From an uncultured Lachnospiraceae bacterium (GTDB lineage Bacteria > Bacillota_A > Clostridia > Lachnospirales > Lachnospiraceae): DNA of 11,159 nucleotides. Every line of letters starts with the position of its first letter. Within the stretch, counting starts at the first letter, position 1. Below the pieces are notes generated by a model. That model saw only the letters and a program-made list of their open reading frames with translations, searched no databases and was not told where the DNA came from. The stretch covers positions 1-11,159 of the forward strand of contig CACYDL010000294.1 in the NCBI GenBank assembly GCA_902773195.1, in the 5' to 3' direction. Position numbers and translations under genes: made by a program. Positions 1 to 7,933 of the stretch are shown one piece after another.

Positions 1-69
1 ACCCGTTCCGGCGATATGACCGATAATCTGACCGGAACTCTGGCAGCGGTAAACGGCTGGTGGGCGTAA
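1..69 (+). CDS. C-terminal end of an upstream gene (partial)
   Basis: Frame 1 is open from the first base and closes with TAA at 67-69, giving 22 residues that end in VNGWWA. The other two forward frames hit stops within the first 24 bases, which favours this one being coding. The fragment is too short to name. Only 40 bases separate its stop from the lipoprotein start, and I see no terminator in that gap, so the two genes may be co-transcribed. It could still be chance open frame; the start and function lie outside the window. Confidence 0.45.
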   Translation, partial: TRSGDMTDNLTGTLAAVNGWWA

Positions 70-98
70 CGAAGGCCGCCTGTGATTCAACGGACTCC

Positions 99-103
99 GG
101 AGG
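99..103 (+). promoter_or_regulatory. Ribosome binding site deciding the lipoprotein start
   Basis: GGAGG at 99-103 lies 6 bases before the ATG at 110. A GTG at 107 in the same frame would be only 3 bases away, so ATG 110 is the better start. The two choices differ by one residue. Confidence 0.75.
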
Positions 104-109
104 TGTGTG

Positions 110-3100
110 ATGAAAAAGGGTTTGTACAGAGGCGTGATGACGGTTTCCGCGGGACTTCTCGCGGTGATGGTTCTGACGGGCTGCGGCGCGAAGAAGAAGG
201 GCGCGGCGGATTATATCTCCGCCACCTTCCACGGCATCAATTCGGAAGGAACCCTGTCGCTCTCCTTCGACCGGGAAGCGCTGACGGAGGAGCTTTCCTC
301 CGGGAAGCAGCTGACGGAGAGGGAGAAGGAGGAGCTGAACAGTCTCCTCTCAGGCATTGAGAAGGACTATATCATCTCGAAGAAGGACGGCCTGTCGAAC
401 GGCGATGAAGTGGAGATCAAAGGAGGACTGGACAAAAAACTCCTGAAGGACTACGGCGTCGTCTTCGACAACAACGCCGTCACCGTGACGGTGGAGGGGC
501 TGGCGGACAGGATCGAGATCAACGTGGGGGATTATCTCTCCGGAACGACGGACGGCTTCGAGGGCGGCGGCAGCTGCAATCTCACCCTCGACCGGCAGGG
601 AATCAATGAAGCGGTGGCCGCCCAGGCGGCTCTCGTGGACGGGACGTCCCCCGATGAACAGACCATCTGGGACATCACGGACAAGTGCCTGTCAGGCCTC
701 AGCGTGGAGCCCTGGTATTTCAGCGGCCTCAGCAGCGGGGACATGATTCACGCCTCCGTTAAGCTGGAGGAGACGGAGATACCGGAGTACGGCATCACCT
801 TCACGGCATCGGACTATGAGGAGAAGGCTTCGGGCTTCGCGCCGTACGAAACCGTCTCCCTGAGTGATTATCTGACGCTGGCCCAAAGCGGCTACGACAC
901 CTTTGCGGCCGCCCGCGCGGATCTCGACGCGGAAAAGCTGGTCCGGGATCTCGCCGCCATTCTGAGAAAGGACGGGCGCACGTCCGCCGGCCGCGCCTCC
1001 TCGGAGACGGACTTCGACGAAGAGGCGGAGATCCTCGCGGGCCGGATCGGGAGCGCCTTCAGAGGTTCCTTTGAAACCTCTCTTTCCGTTTCCGAAAATC
1101 TCTCAAACGGAGACAAGGTCACCATCACCTGCACCCCTGAGGCGGACGCGGCGGATGAATCCGGCGCGGTGCGTCTTCCGGCTGTGGGTGTGACTCTTAC
1201 GGGAGGCACCGCCGAAGCGGAGGTTCAGGGACTTCCGGGGACCGCGGTCATGGATCTGTCGGAATACGTCAGCCTGTCCTTCGAGGGCTTTGAGGGAGCG
1301 GGAACCGCGTCCGTCGTCTACGACGCGGAGGGCTTCCGGAACGCCCTCAATGAGCTGATCTGCCGCCAGGATCCGACCCTTGATCCCCAGTCCTATTCCT
1401 ACTACAACGGTGAAAGCATCCTTCTGAGATCGGAGGCGGACATCCGGGATATGACGGCCCTTTCGAACGGCCGGGAGGTGACCGCGGAGATCACGCCCTC
1501 CGTCCCGTCGATACCCGAATACGGCATCCTCTTCGAGGCGTCTCCGGTCGAAGGAACGGCGGAGGGGCTTGCCCCGACGCAGGAGATCGATCTGACCGAG
1601 GCCGTGAGCGTGACGTTCTCGGGAATCTGTCCCTATGTGACGGCGGAGACGACGGTGGACAGCGAATGCCCCGTCTATTATGACACGTCTCTCTCGGAGA
1701 TCGGTGGCCGGGAATCCATCACCGCGGAGAACGGGGATACCTACGAGATAAAGATCGGATACGACGCGGACGCGCTTCTTCAGAAGGGTTACGTCGTGAC
1801 GAACGACACCTGCGTCTTCACGGTTTCCGGGCTCGATACCTGGACGCTCGCCCTGGAGGACGGGAACGATGTGAGGCTGACGGGATTCGCGGCGTCGGCG
1901 GAGAAGCTCGCGGGGGAGGAATTCAGCCGGCGGGCCGGAGATATCGCCGAAAGCCTGACAGGCGGCAGCGGCTGGGTGATCTGGAAGGACGTCGGTCTGC
2001 AGACGGAGAAGGTGTGGTACGCCGCCGCTTCAGAGGACTATGGCCACAGAAATGCGGTCTGCTTTACGGGAGCCTTCACGGTGCCGGTGAGAGACGCCGG
2101 CCGTGGCATAACGGAGAAGAAAGCCGGCTGGACGGCGTGGATCTACGACGTTACCGCCGGTCCGGGAGGAAACTTCAGGTCCGAAAATGAGCCCGAAGTG
2201 AGCGTCCGGTATTCCGGAGAGGATTACGAGGGGGAACTGAGGGAAGAACTCTTCTATGATCTGGGCGACACCGAGATTGTCGTGATGGAAAGAACCGCCG
2301 GAGCAGGCGGCCCAGGGGAGAACGCGGATTCATCCTCCGAAGCAGCGGAATCTGCGGAAGAGGCGGTTCCGGCGGCAGATTCCGCGGAGGAGCCTGCCGA
2401 AGGGACGGCGGCGGAAGAAACCCCGGCGGAAGATGGGGCCGCGGAGAGCCCGGAGCTGCCGGAGTGGACCCGGGTGACGAGGCAGAGCATCGCCCCGGTA
2501 TACGCCGACCCTGAGACGGCGGCCCTCGCCTGCGGAGGTCCGGTCGTGCTCGACGGACACACCTACTACGAGTTCTCGCAGATCGGGGAAAAAACCCTGA
2601 CGTGGACGGCGGCCGAGGTCTTCTGCGAGGAGGCGGGAGGCCATCTCGCCACCGTCGGCTCCCTCAGGGAGCAGTGCGCGCTGCAAAGCCTCCTGGAGGA
2701 CGGGGAGCGGAACTGCTACTGGATCGGGGCCGAGGACAAAAATTACGAAGGATACTGGAAATGGGTGACGGGTGAACCCTTCGATTTCACGTACTGGAGA
2801 GAAGACGGCCAGCCGGACAACTACGACGGCCGCGAGAACTATCTGGCTTTGTACATGAACTACGACGGCAGGTGGAACGACCTGGCGAATGACGACGGGG
2901 AACCGGGCTTCGTCCTGGAGATGGAGCCGGAGGAGGAGCCCGGGGAGGCGGACCAGAAAGTCAATCTCGCGGAGCTGACGCCGTCCGTCTCCGCCAACCG
3001 GTCTGTCCGGACGAGCGTGAGGGATCCCTACGGGAATCTCTACTATGAGTCCGTCGCCTTCGATACGGGCAGAAGGGCGGTCAGCGAGTACGACCTTGAC

Positions 3101-5077
3101 GGAAAGTACGACAGCCTTGTCTTCACCCTCAGCACGTCCGAAGATACGGACAGCGGGGCCTCCATGGACCTTCTGATCTGGGGCGATGCCAGGCTTCTGT
3201 TCGCTTCCTGCGGCTATACGCGCTCGGAAGCGCCGATCTCCGCGGAGATTTCCCTCGCCGGCGTGAACCGGCTCTCGGTACAGACGGCAGGACGCGGATA
3301 CGCGGGGTATCTCTTCCTCAACGACGCGCTGCTGACGAAGGCGGACACGGAGACGGACGGGGATACGGAGACGAAGGAACGGGACGTCTTCCTGGCGGAT
3401 CTGGAGATGGTCAGCGGCAGCGACGCGGAGGTGAAAACCTTTGAGGGCGTCCAGACCGATATCAGCGGAAATCTGCTGCGGGACGCGCTCGTGCTGGACA
3501 CGGGAAATCAGGGAGAGGCGACGTTCGGCATTCCGGACGGAGCGGGCGTTTTCACAGCCGGTCTCTCCATGGGCAGCGTTCCCGACGCGGAGAATGCCCC
3601 CGTATCGGTGGAATTCTACGGTGACGATTCGCTGCTGGGAAGATATACTCTGAGTGCCTGGGACGGCCTTCTGCCCGTGGAGCTGGATCTTTCGGGCGTC
3701 AGCCTTCTGACGGTCAGGGCCGGAAACGCGGGCGGAAGCAGCCAGAACCGGCAGGTGATCCTTTCCGGTTTCCGCATCGCCGGAGCCGCCGCGGAGGACG
3801 CCGGAGGCCTGCCTCAGCCGGTTTTCCCGAAGATCGATCCGGCGTACGAGGCCCAGGCGGCCAGGATCCTCACCTGCGGCAGCTATCGCTATTACCGGTT
3901 TGACAGGCCCATGGCGGTCAATCAGATCCGGGATTTCTGCCTGGAGGCGGGAGGAATTCCCGCGGTCATCAAGACCCCGGAGCAGAACCTCGCCCTCACG
4001 AAGCTGGTGGAGGGCAGCAGCTGGAATATCTGCAACGGCTACTGGCTCGGGTGTTCGTATGACAACGTCCGGAGCTTCTGGCACTGGGACGACGATACGG
4101 CGCTGCTGGACTCTGATTATCAGAACTGGTCCGAAGATGTGACGGAGAAAAGGAACCTGGGCGGGCAGAACCTGTACATGATGACCGACGGAACCTGGAA
4201 CATGAGCTCCGCCAGAAACCGCCACGGCCTCATCATGCAGGTGAAGGCGGAGGATCATCTTCTCCCGGACAGGGGAGAGCCGCTCACAGGTCTGGCGCCG
4301 GTGAGCGCCGTGGACGCGGAGCTGCTGGATTACACAAAAAAGGAAGGGAAATACCTGGAGTACCTGCCGTCCACCGTCCGGATGAACGCCGAAGCGTCTG
4401 GATTTGCCGAATTTTCACTCTCCGGCAGATACCGGGCCATGACGGCGACGGCGGAGACGGCTCCTGACACGGACGTCAACAGCCGGACCGACTTCGCGGT
4501 GTTCGGCGACGGCGTACTTCTTTACAGCCGGAGGGGCATCAGCGCGGGCACCGGACCGGTCCCGTTCGTGGTCGATCTCACGGGCGTTCAAAGCCTGAAG
4601 ATCATGAGCAGCTCCCGCGGCTACGCGTCCCTGCTCATGGAGAAGGCGGTTCTCTACCCGGCGGAGGAAACGTCCGGGGATGGGGCTGCCAGGCTCTCCG
4701 CCCTCACCGTCGTGGACAGCAAAGGGTCTGACCATACGGATTCCCTCGTGAAGGACGTCTACGGAGGACTTCATGACTCCGCCCGGACGCTGAACGTCCC
4801 GGAGGAGGGAAGCGTTCTCTACAACCTGGAGGGCAGGTATACCTCTCTTTCCCTGCGCCTCGTCAGCACGGCCGGCACCCGGAAAACCGGCAGCAGGAAG
4901 GTGAGAATTCTTCTCGATCAGGACACGGTGTACGAGGAGACGCTGGACGGATACTTCCGATTCGACGAGCCGCTGGTCTTCGACGTGACCGGAAGGACCA
5001 CCCTCCGGATCGAGACGGCTCCGCTGGCGGACGGGAGTGATTCCATCGGCGTGGCGGACGACAGGCTGCTGCGGTGA
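110..5077 (+). CDS. Giant modular surface lipoprotein with two C-type lectin domains and four NPCBM-like domains
   Basis: Predicted 1655-residue lipoprotein, exported and anchored on the outer face of the membrane. The signal peptide has K3-R7 charges, a hydrophobic stretch and the lipobox LTGC with Cys25 as the lipidated residue. Residues about 34-582 hold five related repeats of 90-130 residues. Each opens with a DYLS-type strand and an aromatic-x-G turn, has an LSNGD-like middle and ends with YGV..F and V.GL. A linker rich in Ala, Glu and Asp (about 726-784) follows. Then come C-type lectin 1 (about 815-939), NPCBM-like domains (about 950-1076 and 1092-1228), C-type lectin 2 (about 1253-1379) and NPCBM-like domains (about 1392-1519 and 1530-1654). 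Lectin 1 keeps WIG, QPD and WND motifs; lectin 2 keeps only the fold signature. Both domain classes commonly bind glycans, so host or dietary glycan binding is inferred. No catalytic domain or sortase motif is visible. Transcription ends at the hairpin at 5166. The ligand is unknown. Confidence 0.85.
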   Translation: MKKGLYRGVMTVSAGLLAVMVLTGCGAKKKGAADYISATFHGINSEGTLSLSFDREALTEELSSGKQLTEREKEELNSLLSGIEKDYIISKKDGLSNGDEVEIKGGLDKKLLKDYGVVFDNNAVTVTVEGLADRIEINVGDYLSGTTDGFEGGGSCNLTLDRQGINEAVAAQAALVDGTSPDEQTIWDITDKCLSGLSVEPWYFSGLSSGDMIHASVKLEETEIPEYGITFTASDYEEKASGFAPYETVSLSDYLTLAQSGYDTFAAARADLDAEKLVRDLAAILRKDGRTSAGRASSETDFDEEAEILAGRIGSAFRGSFETSLSVSENLSNGDKVTITCTPEADAADESGAVRLPAVGVTLTGGTAEAEVQGLPGTAVMDLSEYVSLSFEGFEGAGTASVVYDAEGFRNALNELICRQDPTLDPQSYSYYNGESILLRSEADIRDMTALSNGREVTAEITPSVPSIPEYGILFEASPVEGTAEGLAPTQEIDLTEAVSVTFSGICPYVTAETTVDSECPVYYDTSLSEIGGRESITAENGDTYEIKIGYDADALLQKGYVVTNDTCVFTVSGLDTWTLALEDGNDVRLTGFAASAEKLAGEEFSRRAGDIAESLTGGSGWVIWKDVGLQTEKVWYAAASEDYGHRNAVCFTGAFTVPVRDAGRGITEKKAGWTAWIYDVTAGPGGNFRSENEPEVSVRYSGEDYEGELREELFYDLGDTEIVVMERTAGAGGPGENADSSSEAAESAEEAVPAADSAEEPAEGTAAEETPAEDGAAESPELPEWTRVTRQSIAPVYADPETAALACGGPVVLDGHTYYEFSQIGEKTLTWTAAEVFCEEAGGHLATVGSLREQCALQSLLEDGERNCYWIGAEDKNYEGYWKWVTGEPFDFTYWREDGQPDNYDGRENYLALYMNYDGRWNDLANDDGEPGFVLEMEPEEEPGEADQKVNLAELTPSVSANRSVRTSVRDPYGNLYYESVAFDTGRRAVSEYDLDGKYDSLVFTLSTSEDTDSGASMDLLIWGDARLLFASCGYTRSEAPISAEISLAGVNRLSVQTAGRGYAGYLFLNDALLTKADTETDGDTETKERDVFLADLEMVSGSDAEVKTFEGVQTDISGNLLRDALVLDTGNQGEATFGIPDGAGVFTAGLSMGSVPDAENAPVSVEFYGDDSLLGRYTLSAWDGLLPVELDLSGVSLLTVRAGNAGGSSQNRQVILSGFRIAGAAAEDAGGLPQPVFPKIDPAYEAQAARILTCGSYRYYRFDRPMAVNQIRDFCLEAGGIPAVIKTPEQNLALTKLVEGSSWNICNGYWLGCSYDNVRSFWHWDDDTALLDSDYQNWSEDVTEKRNLGGQNLYMMTDGTWNMSSARNRHGLIMQVKAEDHLLPDRGEPLTGLAPVSAVDAELLDYTKKEGKYLEYLPSTVRMNAEASGFAEFSLSGRYRAMTATAETAPDTDVNSRTDFAVFGDGVLLYSRRGISAGTGPVPFVVDLTGVQSLKIMSSSRGYASLLMEKAVLYPAEETSGDGAARLSALTVVDSKGSDHTDSLVKDVYGGLHDSARTLNVPEEGSVLYNLEGRYTSLSLRLVSTAGTRKTGSRKVRILLDQDTVYEETLDGYFRFDEPLVFDVTGRTTLRIETAPLADGSDSIGVADDRLLR
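2284..2460 (+). other. Low-complexity acidic/alanine linker inside the lipoprotein
   Basis: This part of the lipoprotein gene encodes a stretch made almost entirely of Ala, Glu, Ser, Asp, Gly and Pro, with recurring AEE, AAE and PAE triplets. It separates the five N-terminal repeats from the lectin/NPCBM half. The composition is typical of flexible spacers that hold binding modules away from the cell surface. That role is inference. Confidence 0.7.
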
Positions 5078-5165
5078 TCCGCCGCGGCGCCGGGCAGGAA
5101 GGACCGCGGCATGCCGGCGGTTCTCCGGAACGGAGGCGTTCCCGCAGGACAGAAAGACAGAACGG

Positions 5166-5193
5166 ACAGGACCCCCGCGCGGGGTCCTGTTTT
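5166..5193 (+). terminator. Rho-independent terminator after the lipoprotein gene
   Basis: A perfect 10-base-pair stem, 5166-5175 paired with 5181-5190, encloses the 5-base loop CGCGC and is followed at once by a short T run ending at 5193. It lies 88 bases after the lipoprotein stop and just upstream of the transporter promoter. It therefore separates the two transcription units. Confidence 0.85.
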
Positions 5194-5215
5194 CGCCGCC
5201 GGCGCTTCCGGAATC

Positions 5216-5244
5216 TTGTTTTCCGGGGCGACAGTTACTATAAT
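5216..5244 (+). promoter_or_regulatory. Sigma-A-type promoter for the transporter and downstream genes
   Basis: A consensus -10 box TATAAT (5239-5244) is preceded by TTGTTT at 5216-5221 with an ideal 17-base spacer. The -35 box matches the consensus at its TTG core. Transcription would begin near 5251, leaving a leader of about 30 bases before the ATG at 5282. GGAGGAG at 5267-5273 serves as ribosome binding site, 8 bases before the start. I saw no operator palindrome around the boxes. This is the only near-consensus promoter I found by eye in the window and it may drive everything to 11073. Confidence 0.75.
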
Positions 5245-5281
5245 GAAGTCTGAATAATGATTCAGCGGAGGAGTCAACGCC

Positions 5282-6634
5282 ATGAAAAAGATTACCAACA
5301 AGCTTCTTTGGATATTTGCCATCGGCCAGTTCGGATGGAGCCTTCTGTCCGGCATTGTGGCCAACTGGATGGTGTACTATTACACCGGGAATCCGGACGC
5401 CCAGAACCCCAATACCGGACTCTTTGCCTCCGGCATCACCCAGAACCCCATCCTGTTCAGGCTGACGCTCTTCGGGCTGGTGCTGGCCGTGGGACGGATC
5501 TTTGACGCCGTCACGGATCCCCTGATCGCCGGCTGGTCGGACGGCAGCAATTACAAGGGCGGACGGAGAATTCCCTTTATGAAGGCGATCGCCGTGCCCT
5601 TCTCCCTGGTGACCGTCCTGCTCTTCGTCCTGCCTCAGACGGACAACGTCAGGGTCAACGACGCGATGCTCTTTGTGCTGCTGATGGTGTTCTATCTTTT
5701 CATGACCATCTTCTGCACGCCCTACAACGCCCTGATCGCCGAGCTCGGCGACACGCAGGAGCACAGGATCAACGTATCGACCTACATCTCCTTTACCTTC
5801 ATCGTCGGCCAGAGCCTGTCCTTCATGCTTCCGAACGTTGCCGGCATGCTCGAGGGGGCCGTCGGCCAGAAGAACTCCATACGCTTCGCCGTCGCCATTA
5901 TGGCGGCGCTGGCCTGCGCCGCCATGCTGATCCCCTCCTTCTATATCAAGGAGAGGGACTACATCGACAGCAAGCCCAGCCGGACCAGGCCGTTCTCCTC
6001 GCTTCTCAAGACCTTCCGGAATGGACAGTTCCGCCGCTTTGTGTACAGCGACGTCATCTACTTCTTCGCGCTGACGCTGTTCCAGACCGGTCTGGCCTTC
6101 TACGAGACGAAGCTCATGGGGATCGAGGACAAGTGGACCTTCGTCCTGACGGCCACGATGACCGCCATCAGCGTTCTTCTGTATCCTGCCGTCAACCGGC
6201 TGGCGCCGAGGGTCGGCAAGAAGAAGCTCATCATCACCGGGTTCTTTGCCTACGCGGCGGTCTTCCTGATCACGTTCCTCTGCGGACAGGGTCTGTACTG
6301 GGGCTTTATCGTGGCGGTCTGCGCCGCGGTGCCCATGGCGATCCTCGGCATCCTCCCGCAGGCGTGCGTGGCCGACGTGGCGGAGCTGAGCCGTCTGGAA
6401 TCCGGCGAGGACCGCAGCGGCATGTTCTTTGCCGCCCGCACCTTCGCCTTCAAGATGGGCCAGGCGCTGGCCATGGTGGTGTTCACCTCCATGACGGTAT
6501 CCAAGACGCCGGCCAGCTACCGACAGACGGCGCTGGCAGCCACCGTCACCTGCCTGATCGGCGCGTGCCTGTTCTTCCTCTATGACGAAAACATGATCCT
6601 CGCGAAGATCGAGCAGCTTAAAAAGCGCGCCTGA
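5282..6634 (+). CDS. GPH/MelB-type cation:sugar symporter (MFS superfamily)
   Basis: A 450-residue membrane protein with about 12 hydrophobic segments, the usual size for the glycoside-pentoside-hexuronide:cation symporter family. The family signature is clear near residues 72-97: RIFDAVTDP, then GWSD, then a GGRR loop. D75 and D79 match the helix II aspartates that bind the coupling cation in MelB (D55 and D59 of E. coli MelB). The family imports sugars or sugar acids with Na+ or H+, but nothing here shows the substrate, and no glycosidase gene is adjacent. The loop between the first two membrane helices (about residues 35-56) is a polar Asn/Pro/Gly-rich stretch longer than in MelB. The start is fixed by GGAGGAG 8 bases upstream. 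It has its own promoter and may be first in an operon with the following genes. Confidence 0.88.
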   Translation: MKKITNKLLWIFAIGQFGWSLLSGIVANWMVYYYTGNPDAQNPNTGLFASGITQNPILFRLTLFGLVLAVGRIFDAVTDPLIAGWSDGSNYKGGRRIPFMKAIAVPFSLVTVLLFVLPQTDNVRVNDAMLFVLLMVFYLFMTIFCTPYNALIAELGDTQEHRINVSTYISFTFIVGQSLSFMLPNVAGMLEGAVGQKNSIRFAVAIMAALACAAMLIPSFYIKERDYIDSKPSRTRPFSSLLKTFRNGQFRRFVYSDVIYFFALTLFQTGLAFYETKLMGIEDKWTFVLTATMTAISVLLYPAVNRLAPRVGKKKLIITGFFAYAAVFLITFLCGQGLYWGFIVAVCAAVPMAILGILPQACVADVAELSRLESGEDRSGMFFAARTFAFKMGQALAMVVFTSMTVSKTPASYRQTALAATVTCLIGACLFFLYDENMILAKIEQLKKRA

Positions 6635-6708
6635 CCCCGGAGACCACCGGGGCCGGCGCCGGATGGACGGCATACGAAGGACGGCAAACAAAGGAAAAGG
6701 GCTGAACG

Positions 6709-7908
6709 ATGGAAGAAACAAACGAGGCGGGAGCGGAAGAACAGATCATAGAGATCCGGTCCGAATATGAACGCCTGATCGAAGAAGTCAATCAGCTGCA
6801 GGCGGAAGTCGCCCGCCTCACCGCCCTGCGGGATGATCTGCAGTACAGAATCTGCCCGGAGCTCCGCGCCCTGTACGAGGAGAAGATCGGAAGCCTGGAG
6901 AGGGAGATCCTGGCCGCGAAGATGTACCTCAGGGAAAAGCAGCGGATCCTCGAGATCCTCCGCGCGCAGATGAACCGGAGAGAGAACGTCTCCTATGAGA
7001 AAGCGGAGGACGCCGCGCGGGCAGAGACCCGGGATTACGAGCAGGACCTGAAGCGGAAGGCGGAAGAGGCGGAGAGCGCCAGAAAGAAATGGGAGCAGAA
7101 CGGCTGGTCCTCCCGGCGGTATGACGGAGAAGACGACGTAGACGACGACGTAGACGACGACGTAGACGACGGTGAGGGCTTCGAAGACGCCTCCGGAGGC
7201 GGCCGGGGCGCCGGGGCGGACGGCGCCGGCGCAGGGAAAAACGGCGGAGACGGATCTGCCGGGACTTCCGGCCGGGAAAACGGCGGCCCCGGCGGGAACG
7301 GCGGAGAAACCGGCCGGCGGAATGACGGAAGCGGTTCCGGCAGCGGCGAAGGCGGCAGGTACGACGGCAGCGGTTTCGGCGGCAATTCCGGCAGCGGCGA
7401 AGGCGGAGGGGACGACGAAAGCGGTCCCGGCAGCGCCTCCTCCGGCCGAAAGAGTCAGGGCAGTTTTGAGGCGAAGGTAAAGAGCCTCTACCGGAAAATC
7501 ATCAAGAGGCTGCACCCGGACGTAAATCCCAACCAGACCGAGCATGAGAAGGAGCTGTTCCTCAGGGCCAGGACCGCTTATGAGAATGGCGATCTGAAGA
7601 CCCTTCAGGCAATCTGGGATGAGCTGGAGGGGATGAAGAACCCGGAGGAGACCTTCCGGGATACGCCGGAGGATCTCGCGAAGCTCCGGAAGCTTCGTGA
7701 GAAGCTGCGCGCGCTGGCCGGCGGCCTCCTCCGTGAGATAAACGCCATCCGGGGCGCCTTCCCCTATACCATGAAGGAGCTCCTGGAGAATGAGGAGCTG
7801 CTGCGGGAGCGCCGGGCTTCCCTGGAGGAGCAGCTGGCCGGGATCCGCGAAGCGGACGCCGCGCTGGCGGCGCTCATCGAAGAAATCCGGCAGAAGCTGA
7901 ACCGCTGA
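6709..7908 (+). CDS. Coiled-coil protein with a C-terminal J-domain-like segment
   Basis: A soluble, highly charged 399-residue protein with no signal peptide. Residues about 9-130 are heptad-like and probably a coiled coil. Residues 140-160 are an Asp-rich tract with repeated DDVD, and 161-247 are a Gly/Ser/Asn-rich linker. Residues about 252-305 resemble a J domain: a basic helix with YRKIIKRLHPDVNP carries the HPD tripeptide at 269-271, followed by a helix containing RARTAYENGD. J domains use HPD to stimulate the ATPase of DnaK/Hsp70. The usual first J helix is not obvious. Residues 310-399 form a second likely coiled coil. There is no DnaJ zinc-finger or substrate-binding domain, so this is not the housekeeping DnaJ but a specialised J protein. 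It starts 74 bases after the transporter, with an AAAGG-type site 8 bases before the ATG, and lies 25 bases before the HIRAN gene, suggesting shared function. Confidence 0.8.
   Translation: MEETNEAGAEEQIIEIRSEYERLIEEVNQLQAEVARLTALRDDLQYRICPELRALYEEKIGSLEREILAAKMYLREKQRILEILRAQMNRRENVSYEKAEDAARAETRDYEQDLKRKAEEAESARKKWEQNGWSSRRYDGEDDVDDDVDDDVDDGEGFEDASGGGRGAGADGAGAGKNGGDGSAGTSGRENGGPGGNGGETGRRNDGSGSGSGEGGRYDGSGFGGNSGSGEGGGDDESGPGSASSGRKSQGSFEAKVKSLYRKIIKRLHPDVNPNQTEHEKELFLRARTAYENGDLKTLQAIWDELEGMKNPEETFRDTPEDLAKLRKLREKLRALAGGLLREINAIRGAFPYTMKELLENEELLRERRASLEEQLAGIREADAALAALIEEIRQKLNR
7132..7171 (+). repeat. 12-base tandem repeat encoding DDVD
   Basis: Three exact copies of GACGACGTAGAC (7132-7143, 7144-7155, 7156-7167) are followed by a 4-base partial copy. 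The unit is in frame and encodes residues 142-153 of the J-domain-like protein as DDVD three times. Exact identity at the DNA level suggests recent slippage expansion, and copy number may vary between strains. Confidence 0.9.
7335..7406 (+). repeat. In-frame 21-base direct repeat in the Gly-rich linker
   Basis: An identical 21-base sequence starting TTCCGGCAGCGG occurs at 7335-7355 and 7386-7406, 51 bases apart, which is 17 codons and keeps the frame. It encodes the SGSGEGG-type pieces of the linker. This fits growth of the linker by internal duplication. Confidence 0.85.
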
Positions 7909-7922
7909 CGCGGATCAGGACC

Positions 7923-7930
7923 GGAGGAGG
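7923..7930 (+). promoter_or_regulatory. Ribosome binding site for the HIRAN gene (start choice)
   Basis: GGAGGAGG at 7923-7930 supports the ATG at 7934: the first GGAGG is 6 bases away and the last 3. A second purine-rich site, GGAGGGGG at 7995-8002, lies 12 bases before an in-frame ATG at 8015 (residue 28). The first has better spacing; the second would give a protein that begins close to the conserved region. Confidence 0.55.
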
Positions 7931-7933
7931 CGG

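Noticed and set aside
82..360. Plus-strand 92-codon frame overlapping the lipoprotein start
   Set aside because: A shifted frame over the signal peptide region, Arg/Gly/Asp-rich, while the overlapping frame has a textbook lipoprotein signal and better ribosome binding site.
2330..4258. Minus-strand open frame of 642 codons opposite the lectin/NPCBM region
   Set aside because: Opposite clear C-type lectin and NPCBM-like domains; the antisense translation has no folded-domain character.
6635..6662. Inverted repeats after the transporter gene (CCCCGG/CCGGGG and the palindrome CCGGCGCCGG)
   Set aside because: Short GC stems with no following T run, so not convincing as an intrinsic terminator. 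They could weaken read-through but I would not annotate them.
4415..6721. Minus-strand open frame of 768 codons spanning the lipoprotein end, the intergenic region and the whole transporter gene
   Set aside because: It runs through the terminator and promoter, lies opposite a gene with unmistakable GPH motifs, and its translation is low-complexity Arg/Gly/His-rich with no recognisable domain. Long antisense frames are expected in GC-rich coding DNA.
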